From Salipiger pentaromativorans (GTDB lineage Bacteria > Pseudomonadota > Alphaproteobacteria > Rhodobacterales > Rhodobacteraceae): DNA of 64,000 nucleotides. The stretch is taken from contig NZ_JAMDHK010000002.1 of assembly GCF_024721115.1 (NCBI RefSeq), positions 62,001-126,000 on the forward strand, in the 5' to 3' direction. Below the pieces are notes generated by a model, which worked only from the letters and a program-made list of their open reading frames with translations, was not told the origin of the DNA and searched no databases. Position numbers and translations under genes: made by a program. Below, piece by piece: positions 7,498 through 16,368 of the stretch (position 1 is the stretch's first letter; the number at the start of each line of letters is the position of its first letter).

Positions 7498-8144
7498 TCG
7501 CGCTGGAGGATCTGCATTTCGCCTATCCCGGCCAGTCGCCGGTGCTGCGCGGCGCCTCGCTGCGGCTGGAGGCGGGGCAGCGCCTGTCGCTCACCGGGCC
7601 GAACGGGGCGGGGAAATCCACGCTATTGCGGATGATCCTGGGGTTGCAGCGGCCCGACCGGGGGCGGGTGGTCGCCTTCGGCAAGATGCGGCGGGCCGAG
7701 GCGGATTTCCACGAGGTGCGCCGCCGGGCGGGGCTGGTGTTTCAGGATGCGGACGACCAGCTCTTTTGCCCGACGGTGGCCGAGGATGTGGCCTTTGGCC
7801 CGCTGAACCTCGGCAAGTCGCGGGCCGAGGCGCTGGAGATCGTCGACCGGGTGCTGGGCGATCTGGAGCTTTTGCATCTGCGCGACCGGATCACGCACAA
7901 GCTCTCGGGCGGGGAGAAGCGGCTGGTGACGCTGGCCACGGTGCTGGCGATGGCGCCCGAAGTGCTACTGCTCGACGAGCCGACCAACGCGCTCGACCAG
8001 ACCAACGAAGCGCGGCTCTTGGAAATCCTACAGGCGCTGCCGCAGGCGATCCTGCTGGTCAGCCACGACCCGGCCTTCCGCGCAAAGCTCGCGCCCGAGG
8101 CGCTGGATCTGCGGGACGGGCGGCTGGTGCCGGTGGCGGGGTAA
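7488..8144 (+). CDS. cbiO: cobalt ECF transporter ATPase CbiO
   Basis: A 218-residue ABC ATPase powering cobalt import. Walker A GPNGAGKST lies at about residues 37-45, the Q-loop region is VFQDADDQLF, the signature is LSGGEKR (139-145), Walker B is VLLLDEP (159-165) and the H-loop is SHD. The DADDQLF stretch is typical of ECF-type ATPases. The start at 7488 lies inside the end of cbiQ (10-nt overlap), implying coupled translation. It is the last gene of the riboswitch-1 operon, which ends before a convergent cobF. Confidence 0.95.
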   Translation: MALIALEDLHFAYPGQSPVLRGASLRLEAGQRLSLTGPNGAGKSTLLRMILGLQRPDRGRVVAFGKMRRAEADFHEVRRRAGLVFQDADDQLFCPTVAEDVAFGPLNLGKSRAEALEIVDRVLGDLELLHLRDRITHKLSGGEKRLVTLATVLAMAPEVLLLDEPTNALDQTNEARLLEILQALPQAILLVSHDPAFRAKLAPEALDLRDGRLVPVAG

Positions 8145-8196
8145 ATATTCTCGGGTCAATCCACTCGCCTTTGGCCCGGAATCAAGGCCGAAGGCC

Positions 8197-8340
8197 GCCG
8201 GGCCCAGCGGCGGCCCGTCCGTGCGGGCTGCCGCTTGGGTGACGTTTGCGCATCGCTGAGAGGTCCTTCGGATCTGGTCGGGATAAATCAAGGGATTCTA
8301 CGCTCTGTGCGGCATCCCACGGGCCGCCGCTGGGCCCGGC
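8197..8340. repeat. 22-bp perfect inverted repeat in the cbiO/cobF convergent gap
   Basis: The 22 bases at 8197-8218 are exactly the reverse complement of 8319-8340, with 100 nt between them. Each arm is built around GGGCCCAGCGGCGGCCC. The element fills the gap between the convergent ends of cbiO (8144) and cobF (8368). It could act as a two-way transcription barrier, or be a mobile REP-like palindrome pair. No transposase is nearby. Confidence 0.8.
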
Positions 8341-8367
8341 TTCTGTTGCGCTTGAGGCATCGCTCCT

Positions 8368-9099
8368 TTAGCCCCGCCGCAGCAGATAGGTGTCCATGAT
8401 CCAGCCATGCCGCGTCCGCGCCTCGGCGCGGCGCGCCACGATCCGCTCCGCGACCTGCGCCAGCGGGCCGCTCTCCAGAAGCTGCTCGGCCATACCCAGA
8501 TAGGCGCCCCACCAGATATGCAGCCCTTCGACGTCGAGCGCCTGAAACGAACAGGCGCCGTCCAGCATCACCACCACCGTCTCGGCGCCCTCAGGCCAGC
8601 CTTCATCGCGCAGGCGGCGGCCGGTGGTGATCGTCACCGCGCCGTTCACCGTGTTGAAGGGGATCGCATGCGCCGCCGTCAGCGCCTGCAAGGCAGTGAT
8701 CCCCGGCACCACGCGCAGCTTCGGGCGCGGCGCCAGCCGCTCGGCAATCCGCAGCGTGCTGTCGTAGAGCCCGGGATCGCCCCAGACCAGCAGCGCCACC
8801 GGCCCCTCGGGCGCGTCCGCCAGCGCGGCCTGCCAGCGCCGCGCGATCTCGTCATGCCAGCGCGCCACGCGGTCGCCATAGGGCAGGCGCTCGTCCCGCA
8901 CCGGCATGTCGAAATGGATCACCCTCGCTGTGGCGCCGGCCTCTGCAAGAATACCCTCGCGCAGATGCGCCAGATCCTCCTTGCCCGCGCCCTTGCGGGG
9001 AATGAGCACGACCGCCGCCTCGCGCAGCGCGCGCTGGCCCTCCAGCGTCACATGGGCGGGGTTGCCGGTGCCGATGCCGATCAGCCAGAGCTCAGTCAA
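8368..9099 (-). CDS. cobF: precorrin-6A synthase (deacetylating) CobF
   Basis: A 243-residue SAM-dependent tetrapyrrole methylase fold. CobF methylates C1 of precorrin-5 and removes the acetyl unit in the aerobic cobalamin pathway. The N-terminal ELWLIGIGTGNPAHVTLEG matches the family, and WGDPGLYDST and VVPGITALQALTAAH are the SAM-site loops. The likely start is TTG at 9099, overlapping the cobA stop; no ATG gives a full N-terminus. It is the last gene of the cobL-to-cobF run and ends before the inverted repeat. Confidence 0.92.
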   Translation of the reverse strand: MTELWLIGIGTGNPAHVTLEGQRALREAAVVLIPRKGAGKEDLAHLREGILAEAGATARVIHFDMPVRDERLPYGDRVARWHDEIARRWQAALADAPEGPVALLVWGDPGLYDSTLRIAERLAPRPKLRVVPGITALQALTAAHAIPFNTVNGAVTITTGRRLRDEGWPEGAETVVVMLDGACSFQALDVEGLHIWWGAYLGMAEQLLESGPLAQVAERIVARRAEARTRHGWIMDTYLLRRG

Positions 9100-9826
9100 A
9101 CCCCACCCCCAACTCGGCCAGTGGCCCGTAGAGGATGAGCGCCGGCCGGTCGCTGCGCCCGGCGGCGAGCTCATCGGCCAGTGACGCCAGCGTGCTGCGG
9201 TGCAGCCGCTGCTCGGGGGTCGAGACCGCCTCGGCGAGCAGCGCCGGCGTGTCGCCCGGCAGGCCGTGTGCCACCAGCTTTTCGACAAGCGCGGGAAAGG
9301 TCCGCTTTCCCATGAAGACCACGGTGCAGGCGGTGGGATCGGCGAGCGCCGCGAGGTCGAGATCCTCGGGCAGCGCGCCGCCGGCATCGTGGCCGGTGAC
9401 GAACTGCACCCGCCGCGCGGTCAGCCGCCGGGTCAGCGGAATGCCCGCGCAGGCGGCGGCGGCCACGGCGGAGGGCACGCCGGGCACGATCTCGTAGGGA
9501 ATGCCCGCCTCGCGCAGCGCCACCAGCTCCTCTTCCAGCCGCCCGAAAAGCCCGCCATCGCCGGATTTCAGCCGCACCACCCGCTGGCCGGTCTGCGCGT
9601 AGTCGACCAGCAGCCGGCTCACATGGTGCTGGCGCGGCGAGGGCCGCCCGGCGCGCTTGCCGACGCCCACCAGATCCGCGCCCTTGCGCGCATGGCTCAG
9701 CACCGGGCCCGAGGACAGATCGTCGAACAGCACCGCATCGGCGCGCTTCAGCCGGTCCACCGCCTTCAGCGTCAGAAGCTCCGGGTCGCCGGGGCCGGAG
9801 CCCACGAAACTGACGAAACCGCTCAT
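9092..9826 (-). CDS. cobA: uroporphyrinogen-III C-methyltransferase CobA
   Basis: A 244-residue SUMT. It methylates uroporphyrinogen III at C2 and C7 to give precorrin-2, the branch point to B12 and siroheme. Landmarks in order are VSFVGSGPGDPELLTLKA, DDLSS, the KSGDGGLFGRLEEE loop and IVPGVPSAVAAAACAGIPLT. There is no fused CysG dehydrogenase domain, which is normal for CobA. Its ATG at 9826 overlaps the cobB stop (ATGA). Its position inside the cob operon argues for a B12-dedicated copy. Confidence 0.95.
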   Translation of the reverse strand: MSGFVSFVGSGPGDPELLTLKAVDRLKRADAVLFDDLSSGPVLSHARKGADLVGVGKRAGRPSPRQHHVSRLLVDYAQTGQRVVRLKSGDGGLFGRLEEELVALREAGIPYEIVPGVPSAVAAAACAGIPLTRRLTARRVQFVTGHDAGGALPEDLDLAALADPTACTVVFMGKRTFPALVEKLVAHGLPGDTPALLAEAVSTPEQRLHRSTLASLADELAAGRSDRPALILYGPLAELGVGFD

Positions 9827-11139
9827 GCCGGCGCCTCCGCGATCAGGTGAAAGAAGGTGCCGCTCACATGGCCCCGGTGCGAGCCGGTCTCGGGCACCGG
9901 ATTGCCATCCGCATCGGCGACGCGGGCGAGCGGCGCGTCGGGCTGCTCCAGAATGGTCGAGTAATGGAACTCGTGCCCGCGCAGCGCGGCGCCCGGCGCG
10001 TGGCCGGGCAGCGGCGCCTCCAGCACCGCCCGGCGATAGCCGAGGTGGAACTTGCGGCGCTCGTAGCTCGTCACCAGCCCCAGCAGCCCGGCCATCTGGT
10101 GACGCACGCCTTCCTTGTCGATCAGCGCCGCGCCGAGCGCCATGTAGCCGCCGCATTCGCCATGCACGGGCTTCGTTTCGGCATGGGCGCAAAGCCCGGC
10201 GCGGAACCGCTCCGCCGCCGCCAGCTTTCCGGCGTGCAGCTCGGGATAGCCGCCGGGCAGCCAGACCAGATCGGCCTCCGGCGCGGGCGGCGCGTCGGCC
10301 AGCGGCGAGAACGGCAGGATCTCGGCCCCCGCCGCGCGCCAGCCTTCGAGCAGATGCGGATAGGTGAAGGAAAACGCCGCGTCCTGCGCCAGTGCGATGC
10401 GCTGCGCGGGCGGGCGGGGCAGGGGGGGCGGATCTGCGGGCAGGAGATGCCCGCGTGCGGCGGATCTGAGCGCGCCCAGATCCACATGGGCGCGCAGGAA
10501 GGCCGCATAGCCCGCGATGGCGGTTTCCAGATCCGGATGTTCCACCGCCTGGATCAGCCCCAGATGCCGCTCGGGCAGGGTGAGGTCGCCGCGCCTTGGC
10601 AGCACGCCCAGCACCGGCAGACCGGCGCGCTCCATCCCCAGCCGGATCAGCCGCTCGTGGCGCGGCGAGGCGACGCGGTTCAGGATCACCCCGGCAAAGG
10701 GCAGCTCGCGGTCGTAGCTGGCAAACCCCAGCGCCGTGGCGGCGGCGGATTGCGCCTGACCGCCCACATCCAGCACCAGCACCACCGGCCAGCCCATGCG
10801 CCGCGCGGTCTCGGCGCTGCTGCCGAAGCCGCTCTGCCCGCGCGTCGCCACCCCGTCATAAAGCCCCATGGAGCCCTCGGCGATGCAAAGATCCGCGCCC
10901 GCCGCCTGCGCCGCGATGGACGAGAGCAGCCCGTCGTCCATCGCCCAGCTATCGAGGTTGAACGAGGCCCGCCCGCTGGCGGCGCGGTGAAAGGCCGGGT
11001 CGATGTAATCGGGGCCGGATTTGAAGGGCTGCACGCGCAGCCCGTCCTCGGCCAGCGCCCGCAAAAGCCCCAGCACCACGGTGGTCTTGCCGGTGCCCGA
11101 GGAGGGCGCCGAGATCAGCAGACCCGGCATCTCAGCCAT
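9823..11139 (-). CDS. cobB: hydrogenobyrinic acid a,c-diamide synthase CobB
   Basis: A 438-residue two-domain amidase that converts the a and c carboxylates of hydrogenobyrinic acid to amides with glutamine and ATP. The N-terminal dethiobiotin-synthetase-like domain has the P-loop [10 protein letters not shown] (about residues 10-19) and [10 protein letters not shown]. The C-terminal class I amidotransferase-like domain has the nucleophile in [11 protein letters not shown] and the catalytic-His region RGHEFHYS. The start at 11139 ([15 protein letters not shown]) overlaps cobM by 8 nt. Confidence 0.95.
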   Translation of the reverse strand: MAEMPGLLISAPSSGTGKTTVVLGLLRALAEDGLRVQPFKSGPDYIDPAFHRAASGRASFNLDSWAMDDGLLSSIAAQAAGADLCIAEGSMGLYDGVATRGQSGFGSSAETARRMGWPVVLVLDVGGQAQSAAATALGFASYDRELPFAGVILNRVASPRHERLIRLGMERAGLPVLGVLPRRGDLTLPERHLGLIQAVEHPDLETAIAGYAAFLRAHVDLGALRSAARGHLLPADPPPLPRPPAQRIALAQDAAFSFTYPHLLEGWRAAGAEILPFSPLADAPPAPEADLVWLPGGYPELHAGKLAAAERFRAGLCAHAETKPVHGECGGYMALGAALIDKEGVRHQMAGLLGLVTSYERRKFHLGYRRAVLEAPLPGHAPGAALRGHEFHYSTILEQPDAPLARVADADGNPVPETGSHRGHVSGTFFHLIAEAPA

Positions 11140-11941
11140 TGTTGCGCTCCTCGCCTTCGGGGCGCCAGCCCGACCACGGGCTTTCGGCGCTTTGAGGGCG
11201 GTAGCGGCGGTCGTATCCCGCAGCATAGAGGCAGCTTTCGGCAAAGCCCTCGCCGGCAAGCGCCGGCCCCACGAGGATCAGCGCGGTGCGCGAGATGCCC
11301 TCGCCGAGCGCCGCCTCGATATCGCCGAGCGTGCCCCGGACGATGCGCTCGTCGGGCCAGCTCGCGCGGTAGACCACGGCGACGGGGCAATCCGCGCCAT
11401 AGGCGGGAGAGAGGTCGGCAACCACGCGGGAAAGGTTCTGGATCGAGAGGTGAATGGCCAGCGTCGCGCCGGTGGCGGCGAAATTGCTCAGCGTCTCGCC
11501 CTCGGGCATGGAGGAGGCGCGGCCCGGCGTGCGGGTGAGCACCACCGACTGCGCCAGGCCCGGCAGGGTCAGCTCGGTGCCGAGCGCGGCGGCGGCGGCG
11601 GCGAAGGCGGGCACGCCGGGGGTGACGGAGACCGGGATGCCCAGCGCGCGCAGCCGCCGCATCTGTTCGCCCATCGCCGACCAGACCGAGAGATCGCCGG
11701 AATGCAGCCGCGCCACGTCCTGCCCCTTGTCATGCGCGGTGCGGATCTCGTCGATGATTGCGTCGAGATCCATCGGCGCGGTGTTCACGATCCGCGCGCC
11801 CTCGGGGCAATGCGCCAGGATCGCCTCGGGCACCAGCGAGCCGGCATAGAGGCAGACCGGGCAGGCGGCGATGATGTCGCGGCCGCGTAGGGTCAGCAGG
11901 TCGGGGGCGCCGGGGCCGGCGCCGATGAAATGAACGGTCAT
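11132..11941 (-). CDS. cobM: precorrin-4 C11-methyltransferase CobM
   Basis: A 269-residue tetrapyrrole methylase that methylates C11 of precorrin-4 to make precorrin-5. Diagnostic pieces are [42 protein letters not shown] and [20 protein letters not shown]. The start at 11941 overlaps the cobE stop as ATGA. The protein continues about 15 residues past the usual fold with a polar tail ([13 protein letters not shown]). Confidence 0.95.
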   Translation of the reverse strand: MTVHFIGAGPGAPDLLTLRGRDIIAACPVCLYAGSLVPEAILAHCPEGARIVNTAPMDLDAIIDEIRTAHDKGQDVARLHSGDLSVWSAMGEQMRRLRALGIPVSVTPGVPAFAAAAAALGTELTLPGLAQSVVLTRTPGRASSMPEGETLSNFAATGATLAIHLSIQNLSRVVADLSPAYGADCPVAVVYRASWPDERIVRGTLGDIEAALGEGISRTALILVGPALAGEGFAESCLYAAGYDRRYRPQSAESPWSGWRPEGEERNNG

Positions 11942-12306
11942 GTGGTCTCTCCCCAGGCCAGCGCGCAGGTGGCCAGACGGTCTTTGGAAATTGCCCGCGC
12001 GCCGAGGAGCCGGGCCTGCGGTCCGGCGGCGGCGAGGGCGGCGGCTTCGGCCACCGACCCGGTGCCGCGCGCGGTTTGCGACGCGGCGGAGCGGGTGAGG
12101 GTGGCCTGATGTGTCAGGTGTTGCGGCGGCACCGGCACAACCGGCAGGCCGAACGATTGCGCAAAGGCGCGGAAGGCGGGGCTTTCGGCCTTGTCGGCGG
12201 CAGTGGCGATGCGGGTCGCGGTGTTGCCCGCGCGCGCGAGGTCATAGGCGTCGCGCAGGCTCTCCGGCGTGGCCGCGCCGCGAAATCCGAACCCCGCCAC
12301 GATCAC
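11938..12306 (-). CDS. cobE: cobalamin biosynthesis protein CobE (CbiG C-terminal-like)
   Basis: A small protein homologous to the C-terminal domain of CbiG. The preferred start is GTG at 12306, which overlaps the cobL stop as GTGA and gives the family N-terminus [17 protein letters not shown] (122 residues). An ATG at 12321 would add five residues. Landmarks are the GFRG start, a central [15 protein letters not shown] and the [10 protein letters not shown]...LL region. The exact role of CobE in the aerobic pathway is unsettled; it clusters with cobM and cobL, as here. Confidence 0.88.
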   Translation of the reverse strand: MIVAGFGFRGAATPESLRDAYDLARAGNTATRIATAADKAESPAFRAFAQSFGLPVVPVPPQHLTHQATLTRSAASQTARGTGSVAEAAALAAAGPQARLLGARAISKDRLATCALAWGETT

Positions 12307-13499
12307 AGCACCACGCTCCATTGCACGATGGGATAGCTCGCCCGCCAACCCCGGCGCGGGCCGATGGCAGCGGGTTCCGACAGCTCGATGCGCAGCAGGT
12401 CGCCCCCCAGCCGGGCCTGCGCGCTTGTGAGCAGCGCCTCGGTCTCCAGCGTCACCGCGTTGGCGACGAGGCGGGTGCCGTGGGGCAGGTGGGTCTCCAG
12501 CCAGCCCAGCAGTGCCGTGTCGAGCCCGCCGCCGACAAAGACGGCATCCGGCGGGGCGAGCCCGTCGAGCGCGTCGGGGGCTGCGCCGGTCACGACGTGC
12601 AACCGGTCCATGCCCAGCCGGCAGGCATTGGCGCGGATGCGGTCGGCGCGCTCGGCGCGGGGCTCAATGGCGGTGGCGGCGAGCGTCGGATGCGCCAGCA
12701 GCCACTCGATCCCGATGGAGCCCGAGCCGCCGCCAATGTCCCAGAGATGCTCATAAGGACGGGGCGCCAGCGCCGAGAGGGTCAGCGCGCGCACCGGGCG
12801 CTTGGTGATCTGCCCGTCGCTTTCGAACCAGTCATCCGCCCGCCCACTGGCCAGCGGCAGGGCAGGCCCGCCCGCAAGCTCCAGCGCGGCGCAGACCGGA
12901 TGCGCGAAATCCGCCTCGGGCAGCGCGTCGGCGCGTGCCCGTGTGATGCGCTCGCGCGGGCCTCCCAACGCCTCCAGCACGGTCAGGCGGCTCTCTCCGA
13001 ACCCGGTTTCGCAGAGATAACCCGCCAGCGCCGTCACCGCTTCGCCGTCGCGCAGCAGCACGATCAGCCGTGCCCCCGTCGCCAGATGCGGGCGGAGCCG
13101 GGTGAGCGGCGCCGCGTGCAATCCGAAACAGCCGGTGGTTTCCAGCGGCCAACCGAGGCGGCTTGCGGCGAGGGCAAAGGTGGAGATCCCGGGCAAGGCG
13201 CGCCATTCCTCCGGCGCCAGATGCCGCGCCAGCACAGCGCCCGCGCCGAACCAGAACGGATCGCCCGAGGCCAGCACGACCACATGCCGCCCGCGCAGCG
13301 CCAGCAGCCGTTCGAGGCCATCGGCGAAGGGCACCGGCCATGCCATCCGCTCCGCCGCGAGATCGGGGAGCAGCGCATGGTGGCGGGGCGGGCCCATGAC
13401 CACCTCTGCCGCCTCCAGCGCCGACCGGCTTGCAGAGCAGAGCCCCGCCGGTCCATCCTCGCCCAGACCGATGATCGTCACCCAGGGGTCTTCAGCCAT
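12303..13499 (-). CDS. cobL: precorrin-6Y C5,15-methyltransferase (decarboxylating) CobL
   Basis: A 398-residue bifunctional enzyme that methylates C5 and C15 and removes the C12 acetate carboxyl to give precorrin-8X. The N-terminal tetrapyrrole-methylase (CbiE-like) part has VTIIGLGEDGPAGL, VLASGDPFWFGAG and LPGISTFALAASRLGWPLE. The C-terminal Rossmann (CbiT-like) part has LWDIGGGSGSIGIEWL and AIEPRAERADRIRANA. The start at 13499 (MAEDPWVT) shares two bases with the ATG of the divergent cobK. From here cobL-cobE-cobM-cobB-cobA-cobF overlap tightly and are surely one transcript. Confidence 0.95.
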   Translation of the reverse strand: MAEDPWVTIIGLGEDGPAGLCSASRSALEAAEVVMGPPRHHALLPDLAAERMAWPVPFADGLERLLALRGRHVVVLASGDPFWFGAGAVLARHLAPEEWRALPGISTFALAASRLGWPLETTGCFGLHAAPLTRLRPHLATGARLIVLLRDGEAVTALAGYLCETGFGESRLTVLEALGGPRERITRARADALPEADFAHPVCAALELAGGPALPLASGRADDWFESDGQITKRPVRALTLSALAPRPYEHLWDIGGGSGSIGIEWLLAHPTLAATAIEPRAERADRIRANACRLGMDRLHVVTGAAPDALDGLAPPDAVFVGGGLDTALLGWLETHLPHGTRLVANAVTLETEALLTSAQARLGGDLLRIELSEPAAIGPRRGWRASYPIVQWSVVL

Positions 13500-14253
13500 G
13501 GCGCCCAATCTCCTCGTTCTCGGCGGCACGACCGAAGCCACCGCGCTCTGCCGCCGCCTTGCCGATGCCGGCATCGCCGGAACCGTGTCGCTGGCCGGCC
13601 GGGTCGAGCGCCCGCGTCCGCAGCCGCTGCCGCAGCGGGTGGGCGGGTTCGGCGGCGCCGAGGGGCTGGCGGCGTATCTGCGCGCGCAGAAGATCACCCA
13701 TGTGGTCGATGCCACCCATCCCTTTGCCGCCCGGATGAGCGCCAATGCGGTGGCGGGCTGCGCTTTGGCCGGCGTGCCGCTCATCGCGCTCACCCGCGCG
13801 CCATGGCAGGCGGGGCCGGGCGACGACTGGCGCCATGTGTCCGACATCGCGGGCGCCGTCGCGGCGCTTGCCGGCGCGTCGGCGCGGGTGTTTCTGGCGG
13901 TGGGGCGGCAGCATCTGGCGGCCTTTGCCGCCGCGCCGCAGCACCATTACCTGCTGCGCCTCGTCGATCCGCCCGCAGAGCCGCTGCCCTTGCCGCACCA
14001 TCGGGTTGTCGTGGATCGCGGCCCCTTCACCGAGGCGGGCGACCTCGCGCTGATGCGGGCGCACGGGACCGAACTGGTGGTCTCGAAAAACTCGGGCGGC
14101 AGCGGTGCCAGAGCCAAGCTCGCGGCGGCGCGGGCGCTGGGGCTGCCGGTGATCATGATCGACCGGCCCTCGCTGCCCGCGCGGCGCGAGACCCACGAGA
14201 TCGCCACGGTTCTGGACTGGATCGGACATCATCCCGCCGATCTGGGAGTGTAG
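13498..14253 (+). CDS. cobK: precorrin-6A reductase CobK
   Basis: A 251-residue NADPH-dependent reductase that reduces the macrocycle of precorrin-6A (product precorrin-6B/6Y). Family marks are NLLVLGGTTEATALCRRLADAG at the N-terminus, VVDATHPFAARMSANA, RHVSDIAGAVAAL and FLAVGRQHLAAFA. The C-terminal part has VSKNSGGSGARAKLAAARALGLPVIMIDRP. It is the only corrin gene on the plus strand inside the minus-strand cob block. Its ATG overlaps the cobL start codon on the other strand (CCATGG at 13496-13501), and its 3' end overlaps the cobJ 3' end by 25 nt. Confidence 0.95.
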   Translation: MAPNLLVLGGTTEATALCRRLADAGIAGTVSLAGRVERPRPQPLPQRVGGFGGAEGLAAYLRAQKITHVVDATHPFAARMSANAVAGCALAGVPLIALTRAPWQAGPGDDWRHVSDIAGAVAALAGASARVFLAVGRQHLAAFAAAPQHHYLLRLVDPPAEPLPLPHHRVVVDRGPFTEAGDLALMRAHGTELVVSKNSGGSGARAKLAAARALGLPVIMIDRPSLPARRETHEIATVLDWIGHHPADLGV

Positions 14254-14978
14254 ACGAAGGGCGCGCCGTCGCGGGCGATGATCCGCGTGGCCGAGGAGCC
14301 GACGATCACCATTGTGCGCATGTCGGCCATCTCCGGATGGCACTCGGGCAGGGGGACGACGCGGATCTCTTCCTCGGGCGTCGAGACGGCGCGGGCGAAG
14401 ATCACCGGGCGGGCATCGCCGCAGGTCTCGGTCAGCAGCGACAGCACGCGGGCAAAGCCCTCGGGCCGCGCCTTCGAACGCGGGTTGTAGAAGGCCATGG
14501 CGAAATCCGCCTCGACGGCAAGGCGCAGGCGTTTCTCGATCAGATCCCAGGGTTTGAGGTTGTCGCTGAGATTGATCGCGCAGAAATCATGCCCCAGCGG
14601 CGCCCCCGCCCGCGCCGCCGCCGCCAGCATCGCGGTGATGCCCGGCAGCACGCGGATGTCGAGATCGCGCCAGCGCTGCGGCCCGGCCTCGACCGCCTCG
14701 AAAAGCGCCGAGGCCATGGCAAAGACGCCGGGGTCGCCGGAGGATACCACGACCACGCGCCGCCCGGCCTCGGCCAGTTCCAGCGCGTGGCGGGCGCGGT
14801 CGAGCTCCACCCGGTTGTCGGAGGCGTGTTTCACCAGCCCCGGACGCTCGGCCACCCGCGCCACATAGGGGATATAGCCCACCACATCGGTGGCATCGTC
14901 GAGCGCGGCCTGCACCTCGGGGGTGATTTGCGCCCCGGCGCCGGGGCCGAGCCCGGCGATGACGACAGAGCCGCTCAT
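14229..14978 (-). CDS. cobJ: precorrin-3B C17-methyltransferase CobJ
   Basis: A 249-residue enzyme that methylates C17 and drives ring contraction to precorrin-4. Landmarks are VVIAGLGPGAGAQITPEVQAAL, DVVGYIPYV, VVVVSSGDPGVFAMASAL, VLPGITAMLAAAARAGAPLGHDF and NLSDNLKPW. Further on come AMAFYNPRSKARPE and VIFARAVSTPEEEI. No extra Fe-S domain is present. The ATG at 14978 overlaps the cobI stop. It is the last gene of the DUF1636-to-cobJ run before cobK interrupts the strand. Confidence 0.96.
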   Translation of the reverse strand: MSGSVVIAGLGPGAGAQITPEVQAALDDATDVVGYIPYVARVAERPGLVKHASDNRVELDRARHALELAEAGRRVVVVSSGDPGVFAMASALFEAVEAGPQRWRDLDIRVLPGITAMLAAAARAGAPLGHDFCAINLSDNLKPWDLIEKRLRLAVEADFAMAFYNPRSKARPEGFARVLSLLTETCGDARPVIFARAVSTPEEEIRVVPLPECHPEMADMRTMVIVGSSATRIIARDGAPFVYTPRSAG

Positions 14979-15742
14979 GGCCGCCGCCCCTGTCCATGCA
15001 CCACGACGATGGAGAAATAGGGGGCGGTCTCTGCCTCGGTCTCGCAAAACCGCTGCACCGTCTGCTGCGGCATGGAGGCGTATTCGACCAGCCAGGCGGC
15101 GTCGTATTTACCGGCGGCTTGCAGCGCCCGGCGCACCTTGCCGAGATTCTGCCCCACCTTCATCACCACCAGCGCATCGGCCTGCGCCATATGGGTGGAG
15201 AGCGCCTCTTCGGGCAGGGTGCCCATCACCACCGACAGCACGTCGTCGCCCCAGGTGACCGGCAGGCCCGTGGCGGTCCAGGCCGCCGACATGCCGGTGA
15301 TCGCGGGCACCACGCGGACCGGCACGACCGGTTTCAGCCGCGTATAGAGATGCATGAAGGAGCCATAGAAGAACGGATCGCCCTCGCAGAGCACCACCAC
15401 ATCCTCGCCCGCCTCGGCGAGCCTGCGCAGCCGGGTGGTGCAATCGGCGTAAAACCCCGAGAGCGCCGCGACATAGCGCGGATCGGAAAAGGGGATCTCG
15501 GTCGTCATGGGATAGTCCATCGGCACTTCCGAGACGGTGCCGGACAGCATGCCGTCGACGATCTGGCGCGCCCGGCCCCTGCGCCCGGCCTTGCGGAAAT
15601 AGGCCAGGTGCCGCGCGCCCCGGATCAGCCGGTCGGCACGCACGCTCATCAGATCCGGATCGCCGGGGCCGAGGCCGACCCCCCAGACCGTGCCATGGAC
15701 GCGGGTGCCGGTCTCTGCGGACATTTCCTCCTGCGCGTTCAT
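14975..15742 (-). CDS. cobI: precorrin-2 C20-methyltransferase CobI
   Basis: A 255-residue methylase that adds a methyl to C20 of precorrin-2, committing it to B12 rather than siroheme. Marks are WGVGLGPGDPDLMSVRADRL, VVVLCEGDPFFYGSFMHLYTRL, VVPAITGMSAAWTATGLP and VVMKVGQNLGKVRRAL. The start at 15742 (MNAQEEMS) overlaps the cobH stop as ATGA; an internal ATG six codons later could also serve. The short N-terminal extension before WGVGLGPG is somewhat longer than usual. Confidence 0.95.
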   Translation of the reverse strand: MNAQEEMSAETGTRVHGTVWGVGLGPGDPDLMSVRADRLIRGARHLAYFRKAGRRGRARQIVDGMLSGTVSEVPMDYPMTTEIPFSDPRYVAALSGFYADCTTRLRRLAEAGEDVVVLCEGDPFFYGSFMHLYTRLKPVVPVRVVPAITGMSAAWTATGLPVTWGDDVLSVVMGTLPEEALSTHMAQADALVVMKVGQNLGKVRRALQAAGKYDAAWLVEYASMPQQTVQRFCETEAETAPYFSIVVVHGQGRRP

Positions 15743-16368
15743 TCGGCGCGGCTCGCGATGGCATTGATGGCGGCGACGGTGATGGCGCTGCCGCCGAGCC
15801 TGCCTTCGACGATGCAGCAGGGCTCGGGCTGGTCGGCCCAGAGCGCCGCCTTGCTTTCTGCCGCGCCGACAAAGCCCACCGGGCAGCCGATGATCGCTGC
15901 AGGCCGCGGGCAATCCGGGTCTTCGAGCATGTTCAGCAGATGAAAGAGCGCCGTGGGCGCGTTGCCGATGGCCACCAGCGCGCCGCGCAGATGCGGGCGC
16001 CACAGCTCCAGCGCGGCGGCGGAACGGGTGGTGCTCATGCGGGCGGCAAGGTCGGGCACGCGCTTGTCCTGGAGCGTGCAGATCACCGCGTTGCCGGCGG
16101 GCAGGCGCGGGCGGGTGATGCCCTCGCTCACCATGCGCGCGTCGCAGAGGATCGGCGCACCGTCTTCGAGCGCGGCGCGGGCCGTCTCGGCAAAGCCCGG
16201 CGAAAAGCGGATATGGCGCTCCAGCCCCACCATGCCCGCCGCGTGGATCATCCGCACGGCGATCTGTTCCTCGTCGGGGGCGAAGCCGCCGAGCGCGGCC
16301 TCGGCGCGGATCGTTGCAAAGGACTGCCGGTAGATCGCCGCGCCGTCGGTTTCATATGTATAGGTCAT
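15739..16368 (-). CDS. cobH: precorrin-8X methylmutase CobH
   Basis: A 209-residue enzyme that moves the C11 methyl to C12, turning precorrin-8X into hydrogenobyrinic acid. The catalytic histidine lies in AVRMIHAAGMVGLE (about residue 43), and the product-binding segment is AIIGCPVGFVGAAESKAAL. The start MTYTYETDGAAIYRQSF at 16368 overlaps the cobG stop (ATGA); an ATG three codons upstream is less likely. Length is typical. Confidence 0.96.
   Translation of the reverse strand: MTYTYETDGAAIYRQSFATIRAEAALGGFAPDEEQIAVRMIHAAGMVGLERHIRFSPGFAETARAALEDGAPILCDARMVSEGITRPRLPAGNAVICTLQDKRVPDLAARMSTTRSAAALELWRPHLRGALVAIGNAPTALFHLLNMLEDPDCPRPAAIIGCPVGFVGAAESKAALWADQPEPCCIVEGRLGGSAITVAAINAIASRAE

Noticed and set aside
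12111-15020. Long plus-strand open frame across cobE, cobL and cobJ
   Set aside because: It contains cobK in a different frame and otherwise mirrors minus-strand cob genes; composition is that of an antisense shadow.
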